64,000 bases of DNA from Metridium senile. Taxonomy: Eukaryota > Cnidaria > Anthozoa > Actiniaria > Metridiidae. Positions 34,996 through 44,200 of the stretch are shown piece after piece (position 1 is the stretch's first letter; every line of letters starts with the position of its first letter). The notes below the pieces were generated by a model. It was not told the DNA's origin and ran no database searches. It worked only from the letters and a program-made list of their open reading frames with translations. The position numbers were made by a program, and so were the translations under genes. Where the stretch lies: assembly GCA_949775045.1 (NCBI GenBank), contig OX459098.1, positions 12,648,707 to 12,712,706 on the forward strand. Direction: 5' to 3'.

Positions 34996-35950
34996 TTGAC
35001 TGGCTAGCCTCGTGTGCACGTTGAAACACAATGGAGTTTTGAAAGTTTTGAGGCACGATATTTGGAACAAAAAGACGGTGACCTCTATTTTTTATGTCAC
35101 ATTTAAACTCTTATATCAGTCACGTATCCATATATATATAGCGAAGGTTTAGAAAAAATACATTACTACTTTACATGAATGTGTGCTAATACCAGCTCGA
35201 CCTATACCAGTCTCTTCATTATAGACTGCGAGCAGTCCCTACCGCCGGATTCAGAAAAATTTAATTTTAATAAAACGTTCCTCCCCTTTTCTCCCCCAAT
35301 CTCCACTTGTCCGTGTTTTATTTAAATGCTCATTTTTCTCTCGTTTTCCTCGGAATCTGGAGGGAAAAGAAGGGACTGTTCGCAGTCTATCACTTCATAG
35401 ATTCAATTTTCTTACTGAAGCAGCAATCATATTTCTTTTTTTAATTTTTTTAATTTTTTTTTTTTTGAAATAAATAAACAATACATCATTTACAATTAAT
35501 GAATACAGTACTATAAGTACATATACTGTATTCTAGATTTTTTTATTTACAATTACATTATTTACAGTACACTAAGTACTGTATCCTAGATTTAGCAGCA
35601 ATCATATTGTTATTTTTACTTTTTTCAAATATTCACTTTTGTATTTATACTAAAACAATAGTAATATCGGTGAATAATAACCTTGACTCTGTTTCAGTTA
35701 TTAAAGAGTTCATAAAATAAAGAGACTCTCTGAACAAAACACAATGTGAAAAATACCAATTTATTATGATTGACATTTCGCCTTGACAAAGGACGACCCT
35801 CAACCAAGATTGGCATAATTAACCAATCAACAGTAATGGCTTATTTACAAGTACTTTCAAGTATTGTTTACGACAAAATTCATAACGGACCGGTTTACGA
35901 CATCTATTTTGGTCTTTTGTGTAGGTCTAGTTTGATAAATATAACAATTA
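34996..35950. other. Intergenic with a short MITE
   Basis: A MITE lies at 35222-35389 (listed separately). Bases 35463-35530 and 35540-35600 are two diverged copies of CATTTACAGTACACTAAGTA-like sequence. No gene is seen. Confidence 0.4.
35222..35389. mobile_element. 168-bp MITE, TAGACTGCGAGCAGTCC ends
   Basis: The left end TAGACTGCGAGCAGTCC is inverted at the right (GGACTGTTCGCAGTCTA) with a pyrimidine-rich middle. It is non-coding. Confidence 0.65.
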
Positions 35951-36182
35951 CAGTGCGACTACTCGAATTAACCAAGGCCACCCAAACAAATTTTTCACAA
36001 ATCATCCAATCACGTCCAAGTATCTAAACAATAGAATTACGGGGAAATTTATGATTCAGAAAATTTTACTGTCGAAATACAATATCAAAATGTCAACAAA
36101 AAACACCAGAATTATCTTGTATAGGGATTGAATAATTTGTGAAAAACTTGTTTGGGTGGCCTTGGTTCGAGTAGTCGCACTG
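35951..36182. mobile_element. 232-bp MITE, CAGTGCGACTACTCGAA ends, TA target site
   Basis: Ends CAGTGCGACTACTCGAA and AAGGCCACCCAAACAA are inverted at the right. TA occurs on both sides (35949-35950, 36183-36184). A relative with the same end structure is at 52283-52540. The ORFs 35770 and 36056 overlap it and are not genes. Confidence 0.8.
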
Positions 36183-36868
36183 TAAACTGCGTCGTTTTGA
36201 GTTCTATATAAGGAAATATTCCCATCACTAAACAAGTTCATTACTATCCCTATATCACTATCATTATAACTATCACAATTACAGACTACAATTAGTTATT
36301 AAAACTAGAAACTTTTATTTGATATCATAAATCAGGCCAGTATAGCGGGGGGAGGAGCCAGAAGCCCCCCCCCCCCCAGATTTTTGCTCACGAAATTTTA
36401 GCTAAAAATTCCAAATATTTAAGTCATTCAAATAACCGAAAACATCCAAAATGTATTGTGAATTAATTATGAACTTGTTTTGACGTCCTAACCGCAAACT
36501 TTTCGAAAAGAAATGTATAAAAACATGATAGATATATATATATATATATATGAATAATTCCAACGCAAGATAAAAATAAATTTAAACATTCTCTTCAACT
36601 TATCTTAAATACATTCATAGCACTGGCTATATTTTACAAGGTTGTAAACAAATGACGTCATGAGCATACGGTCTACAACAACTAATTGCCCTGAGGACAA
36701 TTACTTATTGACCTGCAAGACAATTACTAATTGACTTATTAGATAATTACTAATTGACTTGCTAGACAATTACTAATTGACTTGCTAGACAATTACTAAT
36801 AGACTTGCTAGACTTCAGGCTGTCCACAACAGGTCCTAGTTTCCCCAGCCCTCCCCCTTCAGTAGTAT
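36183..36868. other. Upstream region of the 36987 gene
   Basis: This contains a C-run at 36366-36378, (TA)n at 36534-36550, and a 22-bp tandem repeat at 36700-36815 (GACTTGCTAGACAATTACTA, about five units) just upstream of the promoter. Confidence 0.6.
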
Positions 36869-36872
36869 ACAC

Positions 36873-36880
36873 TATATATA
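36873..36880 (+). promoter_or_regulatory. TATA box of the 36987 gene
   Basis: TATATATA lies 114 bp before the ATG. Confidence 0.55.
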
Positions 36881-36986
36881 CACTCGTGTTATTTATTGCC
36901 ATTACAACAGTAGCTATTTCCCAGAGAGACTGACAGCAATATCCAGTACTCGAACTCCAACATTCTCCAAGTTATCAGTAATCAAC

Positions 36987-38890
36987 ATGGTGAAAGCATC
37001 AGTTTTGATTCTGTTAGGTATATTTGTGTTTTTGTTGGTCGCAAGAGTAGAATCGTTTACAAGTAGTTTCGGTCATGAATATAAACAGAACAGTAAACTA
37101 AAGATGAAACCGAGCCCGAAGGGAAAAAGGAGTATTCCAGAAGGATACGATAACTTCATACACAGGTAGAGATCTAATATCTTTATATATACACATATAT
37201 CTAAAAACATTTGGTTACTCCAAGACTGAAAGGAATAATGGTCATACATAAAAAATTAAGATATTCTAGTTTGGACCAAATCAAATCAAATTTTATTGCT
37301 CATTAAATTAACATTAAATATAACATTTTACAGTAAAAAAATACAATACATTAATTATAATGTATATATAAATAGTTTTTTTTTATAATTGTATATATAT
37401 ATAGGTTGAGCCTGAGGGCTAAATTAACTGGACGACTTTTTCAAGTAATTTTTTTTTAAATTTCTTTGGACACAGATATAATTATAACATGTGGTCGTTC
37501 ACTACATTTTCACTGCAAACAATCTCACGAGTGCCTCAATGAGTGTCCATTTGATTTAAAAAGAACAGTTTTCAATTTTTTCGAAAAAGAAAACATAAAG
37601 TAAATTGCCGCAAAATGTATTTGTTGGTCTTAAGACAGCTCAAAATTTCACCTTCGATTTTTTTTATAGAGATCAACAAGAAGACACTGTAAGAGTTTTG
37701 TTGAATTTTGTTAAATTTTAAGGCAAAAAATCGAAGGTTCACAAGTATTCATATATCCTTTAGTAAATCAACACTAACAGTGAGCTTGGGCTACCTGTGA
37801 TCACTTATGGCACCTTGTCACTGATTTTAAAATCTTCTCGGTCGCTTGCAACGTAACACCGCAGCATGAAAAATTACAATTTATGAAGCTGGCCGTAATT
37901 ATGAACTCCTGGCTAAAGGAATTAGGCGAAGGACATAGCTTTTTGAGCTGAAGAAAATAGCGAAGCGACAATGACCCACTTCTAAATATCCATGCACAGG
38001 CTTTGATTGAGTTGAAGGGCCGAGCTGGTTAAATTTGTAAACTTTGCTCTGACAAAATGACTCTAAAAACCTGCCATTCAGATACAGTTAACTACTTTAA
38101 AGCAAACTTAAATAATTAAAACTTGAATTGGTATATTTTGACCAGAAACTGCTGGTATGTTATCTAACGAAAATGTTTTCCGAACGGATATGACATTGTG
38201 TCGGCCATTATTAACGTATAAGTTCTGGGAATTTCTTCCTATTTTATCCCTTAGCTCCTACACTAACTCCTTTGCAGTTTACTGAAACAGAAATAAATAG
38301 TTCTTACCTTAAAGCTTTTTTCCTTTATAATTTCTTTACTTTTAGAGGCAAGAAATTGTTTTGAATTTCCCGCTGTAGAGGTCGCTTCCAAACAACTGAG
38401 AACGAAGCACGCACGAGTCACGTGACATATCTTGTATTGTGGACTGACCAGGGGAAGTTGATCACGGTCCACGTGACCTCGGCCCACCCTCCTGGCTGGA
38501 CACATTTTGCGAGATTGTGATTGTGAAAAGTTTTTTAAAGATAATTGATTGAACTTTATAATCTTAATTTAGCATTATAAATTTGTTTTGTTTGTTGAAA
38601 TTTGATAATTTTATTCTTTGGTATAAATACACTTATTTTCATTTGCCGTGTTCCAAAGTGAGTACTTATCCTAACCCTAAACTTCGTGTTATGCACAAGT
38701 TGCAGTTTTTACTACGATTGTACATTTTATTCCACTGAATTGATTCCTTGAAACACTAACGCATTCTACACTAGCTAGTTTAACATCGTAAACGTTTTCA
38801 AATTGTTAACTGAAGTTTATATACGAGTATCAGTATTGCAATTGCTTCAAACGAGTTTTTCACTATAAAACCAACTGGTTTGCGTACAAC

Positions 38891-38925
<35 letters not shown>

Positions 38926-39080
38926 GACTCCCTTAGAAAATGGATAGGGCTAGGGGTGCTCCACGGCCGGTTTTGAAAATTACCCTAAAAGGTACGAACA
39001 AGTAGTTGTGCTTGTCCGTTTGATTGATAACTTTTGTATATTTGTTTTCTAGTTCAAACGATCAGAGGAAGAAACCCTAA
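36987..39080 (+). CDS. Small secreted precursor, two exons (68 aa as spliced); paralogue of the 26150 gene
   Basis: Exon 1 is 36987-37165, ending CACAG|GTAGAG (phase 2). The likely exon 2 starts at 39053 after TATATTTGTTTTCTAG; AATAAA is at 39147-39152. In the phase that the donor dictates, exon 2 adds SSNDQRKKP and stops at 39080. The alternative phase-0 frame would stay open for 32 codons (FKRSEEETLN...) to 39151, so a one-base change near the donor may have altered the C-terminus. Residues 1-23 are a signal peptide. The mature part reads FTSSFGHEYKQ, LKMKPSPKGKR, SIPEGYDNF, with no cysteine. The GKR motif would allow an amidated product; this is inference. The family is not recognised. Confidence 0.55.
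37166..39052 (+). other. Intron of the 36987 gene
   Basis: A phrase shared with the 11822 intron repeat lies at 37218-37240. A G-run of 34 bases at 38891-38924 begins a GGGGAGACTCCCTTAG...GGATAGGG element of a type common in cnidarian genomes. The minus ORF 38263-38505 has no support. Confidence 0.5.
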
Positions 39081-39389
39081 ACTTCTGCTCCACCGTCGCA
39101 AACTACTGCCAACGACAGCAAATGCTTAGAAAAAGGGAATCAAGTCAATAAAATAAAATTGTGTAATTCTATCAGTCTATAAATGTAAATTATCGTTTCC
39201 ATAAAGACTGGCTATTCAAAATAAAATACTATTAACATCTAATACTTTTGGGTACGCAATCTTCTATGATATTTTGATAATACTTGGCAAGACAAGAGAA
39301 ATAAAGTAATATAACTATCTTTAGTCTGGACTCTGTCTCTTAGCCTGCGCTGCATGTGATTGGCCAGTTGTGCAAAATTAGCCTGCTTT

Positions 39390-39637
39390 AGGGAGCGGTC
39401 ATTTGATGCTGGGGTAGGGGGTGGGTGATTTTTTGCTTCAAAATTACAAATTGTCACAACCCCTCCCTTGCCATAAACAAGTTTCTCATGACCCTTCCTT
39501 CTGATGTTTGCCAAAATCGTGATCCCTCCTTCGGTTGCCTAGGAAAATTAGTAACCCCTTCTTCAGAAGTCTTGAAAATTCCATAAACCTCCTCAAAATC
39601 ACCCACCCCCTACCCCACGATAAATAATGACCTCCTT
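39390..39637. mobile_element. 248-bp MITE, AGGGAGCGGTCATTTGATGC ends
   Basis: The left AGGGAGCGGTCATTT...GGGGTAGGGGGTGGGTGATT is inverted at the right (AATCACCCACCCCCTACCCC...ATAATGACCTCCTTA). The overlapping minus ORF 39239-39514 is not coding. Confidence 0.7.
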
Positions 39638-39892
39638 AGACTCAATTTTCTACTCTTATAATATTCCCCCCAAAAATAGAGAAAATATAGAACGATCTTT
39701 TTTTTGGAGAATTTTTCGAGCATAAAAAAATCAATTTTCAAGGCAGGCTAGTGCAAAATAAATGGAACGTACAAGTGCCAAAGGCGCAATGTCTATTGCA
39801 GATATGTGTCAGCCTCGCATTTGTCATATGACTTGAATATATACAACATATAACTGTGTACTGACAGCTGTTGAAATGGGAGAAGAGGAGAA

Positions 39893-40462
39893 GTGAGATG
39901 GAAAAACAGCCACAGTTTTTTTATATTTGTTTATTTAATAGTTGCCATATCACCCGGTTTTACAACTTTGGATTGTGTATGTACAGTAGGTCACTTTCAG
40001 TACCAGAATGCTTATTTTGACTTTTATTTGCTCTTGAGAATACTAGAACAATCAACACTAATTATTCAACAAAAGAAAGTACTCATACACAAAAGAAAGT
40101 ACTCATACACAAAAGAAAGTACTCATACACACAAGAAAGTACTCATACACAAAAGAAAGTACTCATACACAAAAGAAAGTACTCATACACAAAAGAAAGT
40201 ACTCATACACAAAAGAAAGTACTCATACACAAAAGAAAGTACTCATACACAAAAGAAAGTACTCATACACAAAAGAAAGTACTCATACACAAAAGAAAGT
40301 ACTCATACACAAAAGAAAGTACTCATACACAAAAGAAAGTACTCATACACAAAAGAAAGTACTCATACACAAAAGAAAGTACTCATACACAAAAGAAAGT
40401 ACTCATACACAAAAGAAAGTACTCATACACAAAAGAAAGTACTCATACACAAAAGAAAGTAA
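39893..40462 (+). other. Open frame: signal-like leader plus 20-residue repeats
   Basis: The ORF encodes 189 aa. Residues 1-28 look like a signal peptide (SHSFFIFVYLIVAISPGFTT). About 30 further residues follow, and then a 20-bp DNA repeat (ACTCATACACAAAAGAAAGT, about 19 units, 40075-40460). Because the unit has no stop in any frame, it yields a 20-residue protein repeat with KKVLIHKRK and SYTKESTHT. There is no TATA box or splice evidence, so it is probably a chance frame in a minisatellite. A secreted lysine-rich repeat protein is possible. Confidence 0.2.
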
Positions 40463-40476
40463 GCAAAGCATTCTGG
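39998..40476. repeat. 20-bp minisatellite between short inverted flanks
   Basis: The array at 40075-40460 is bracketed by AGTACCAGAATGCT (about 39998-40011) and its exact inverse AGCATTCTGGTACT (about 40466-40479). This suggests that the array expanded inside a hairpin. Confidence 0.8.
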
Positions 40477-40479
40477 TAC

Positions 40480-41297
40480 TGGTAGTATATGACGATATAT
40501 AATGTAAATGAACAATAAAGGATTCATGGACAATCCAACTGGGACCACTATAAAGTTAACCAATCAGATTGCAATATCTGTACAATACATTTGTTTTGAC
40601 CAATTAAATCGATTTGCTTAGATCAATGTGTTATCTCATTGACTGATTACAAAAATGGAATATACTTTTTCACGGTTCATGGTTCACGTCCACAACCTTT
40701 GCCTCAATAGCATGTAATATTTTCTTTAAAATTTGACTACAGCTTGTGGTAATGTAAGGAATGTACACATTATCATACAATTGAAGATAATTGAAACACT
40801 TCACAATTCCATGGTCTGCAGTCAAATGTAAAGAATATATTACACATTATCAAGGCCGAGGTTGTTCGATTAGGACTTTGAAAAGGTCTATTGAATGCTG
40901 TTACCTGATTGGTTACAATACAAGTTAATGAAAGCACCCCAAGTTGAGGTATTCACACTGTAATTCTTCTGGGGCCGGTTGTCTGAAGGGTGAATAGTGC
41001 TATCCACCAGATAAATCCTTATCCAGCGGATAAAATCTATCAAAAATGCAGTGGATAACTTTTATCCGCGGATAACTTTATCCACCCTTCGTACAACCAG
41101 CCCCTGATGCATAGGTTATGTAATAAATCTTGATCTTTGATTATTACATTTCTTGTTTCAATTTATGATAAATGTGACTGCAATATTGTCCATATCATGT
41201 CAACCATCAATATCTATTTATGCAGCAAATTAGTTCTTCATATTATTTCATTCTTTTATTTTTGGGCTGCAGTATGCTTTTGCGATTTAAGTCCAGG
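40480..41297. other. Downstream flank of BLOC1S2 with a MITE
   Basis: This contains the element at 40971-41104 and otherwise AT-rich sequence. On the minus strand AATAAA at about 41256-41261 lies some 40 bp after the BLOC1S2 stop and may be its polyadenylation signal. Confidence 0.45.
40971..41104. mobile_element. 134-bp MITE, GGGGCCGGTTGTCTGAAGG ends
   Basis: The left GGGGCCGGTTGTCTGAAGGG and TGGATAAC/TTATCC words are inverted at the right (CCACCCTTCGTACAACCAGC, then CCC). Many TATCC/GGATA words inside allow a strong hairpin. Confidence 0.7.
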
Positions 41298-44200
41298 TTA
41301 CCTCTTTTCTAGTCTTTTAAATCTGGCTTCTGTAAGTAACAATGAATTCAATATTTTTAATATTAACATTATATAACATTTAAAAAATCATTTTTTTATG
41401 GAGAACATGAACAAGGCAACAAAAACAGCAAATGGATGAATTAATATATAACTTAATGAATGAATGAATGAATGAATAAATGAATATATAAATGATTTAA
41501 TAAATGAACGAATGAATGATTGAATAAATAAATGAAATGAATAAATAAATAAACAAATGAATATATAATGGAATGATTGAATGAATGTTTAAATAAAGAT
41601 ATCTATGAATGAATGTGTAATAAACAAATGAATATAGAATTGAATTGATGTTTGAATAAATAAACAAATAAATTAATATAGAAATTAATGAATAACATAC
41701 AGTACCGCCTGGAATCACATGTACCTTTGTTCGCGTGCATTTCGCGAACAGAACGCGAACACTGTACGCGTTCTGTTCGCAGTTTGTTCGCAGTTTGTTC
41801 GCAAATTGTTCGCAATTTGATCGCGAAATTTTCGCGAACACAGACTGTTCTCGAACAGTGTTCGCGAACAGAAAAAGGGAGAAGACCTTTACAAAATGAT
41901 TATATGTGCGGCACATGAATTTTCTAAAACGTTTTTGAAAGTATGGGTGACTGTTTAGAATAATCAAAATTACTTTTGGGGTCAACATTTCAGTTTGCGA
42001 ATAGTACATGTCTGATCGACGATCGAAAAGTTAGCGCTGTCGACGTAGTGAACGCATGTGTTTATTTTCAGTCAAAATATATAATTGTAATGATAATATT
42101 CACTTAGATAGTCCAGGAATAGTTTTCGAAATGTCTTTAACACTTTTTTTGACTTACTGTTAACGTGCTGCGTTAATAATACATGTAGAAAACTTAAAAT
42201 AATACATGTTAAAACCGGGCATGTTTGTGAAAGCGTCCAGACAAATGGCGCCGTTTAATTGCCTTTTAGGTAATTTTTTAATTACCTTAATTAGCTACTA
42301 GAGCTACATAAAACGGCTTTTTTCAAAGCCACAAAAATAGGTTTTTTTCAAAGCCAAAAAATTAATAAAAGTATGCTTACTATCATGAAAACAGTTTTAA
42401 TAAACAGCCATGCCGAAACCGGTTCAAAGCGGCTAAAACCGGTCGTACTTGTGAAAGCTTCTAGACAAATGGCGCTGTTCAGTTAATATCTTTTTATAAC
42501 TTTATACTGTTACTTATACTCCCAGTGATTCGGCAATTAGGATATTTATTGCTTGTTTTTTATAAGAAACTATGACACAGTTAAATTCAAATCCTTTTAT
42601 AAAACATTTTACAAAACAACTTATTGTGAAGTTTACGGTAATATTACCGTTTTGTTATCGTATTTAGCGGCATTTGTCGATCTTACAATATGAAAAAATA
42701 TAGTTTTAGCGTCTAAAGAGTCAAACGACTTTCATTTACAGGCTTTTAAAACAAAGTTTAAACTGTTTAAACTGTAACTCATTCCACTACTAAGCGATCG
42801 AGCCTAATACGAGCCGAGAGACTCGTTCGTTCCGAGTGACGCTTGCTTGTTCGACAATTTAAAATCTTAGCAAAATTAATATTTAATATGTCTACATTCA
42901 AAGTTTTCTCTTCTAATACATGTATGTTTTAACATGGGACACAAGTATACTTCAAGCTCATGTCGTTCACGAACGGGTCCGCGAACAGTGGTGATCGCGA
43001 ACAGTGGTGATCGCGAACAATTTGCGAACAAAGTGCGAACAATTCGCGAACAAAGTGCGAACAAAGTGCGTACAGAACGCACTTAGTGTTCGCGTTCTGT
43101 TCGCGAAATTTTCGCGAAAAAGGTACATGTGATTCCAGGCGGTACTGTAACACATGCAGACATGAAACGAATGAATGAGTGCATCCACGAATAAAGAAAT
43201 ACATGAATGAATAAATACATAAATGCATGAATATATCAATGAAAGAATGCACAAATGAATGGATTGAATAACAAATAAATAAATAAATATGTGAGTGTTA
43301 AGCAAGAAGATAAATGAATGACTGAAAATGAACACATTGAAACAAGAAATAACAAATAACACAAACCCGACATGAGGAGTTGTTCTTTTTGTCTTTGCTA
43401 TGAGTAATAAACAAAGTCATTACCCCAGGGGGGTACTCCCTTCATCCAAGTTGTAGGTGTGATTGGACAAAGGGAGTACCCCCTGATTTCAGTACCTTGT
43501 TACTTCATTTACTTACCTAGTTTCTTAGAGTAAGAATCAAGTCTGTATGCTGCTTGTTCAAGGCTTGCAACACTGTCTTCTACTTTGTCAATTTGTTCTA
43601 GATATGGCTGTAAATTTTTATCTGTATGAAGAACAATAAATATGTCTGTGATATCACAAAACATTTGATAAATGTTTGCACAATATGTTATTGCACAAAT
43701 TAAACAACTTTTATTAAATGATATTGATGACAATGATATTGATGACAATGATATTGATGACAATGATGTTGATGACAATGATGTTGATGACAATGATATT
43801 GATGACAATGATATTGATGACAATGATATTGATGACAATGATATTGATGACAATGATATTGATGACAATGATATTGATGACAATGATATTGATGACAATG
43901 ATATTGATGACAATGATATTGATGACAATGATATTGATGACAATGATATTGATGACAATGATATTGATGACAATGATATTGATGACAATGATATTGATGA
44001 CAATGATATTAATGACAATGATATTGATGACAATGATATTGATGACAATGATATTAATTGATGACAATGATATTGATGACAATGATATTGATGACAATGA
44101 TATTGATGACAATGATATTGATGACAATGATATTGATGACAATGATATTGATGACAATGATATTGATGACAATGATATTGATGACAATGATATTGATGAC

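Noticed and set aside
35770..36241. Two opposite ORFs sharing TKATQTNFSQI/TKATQTSFSQI
   Set aside because: The shared peptide comes from the inverted ends of the 35951-36182 MITE read on opposite strands.
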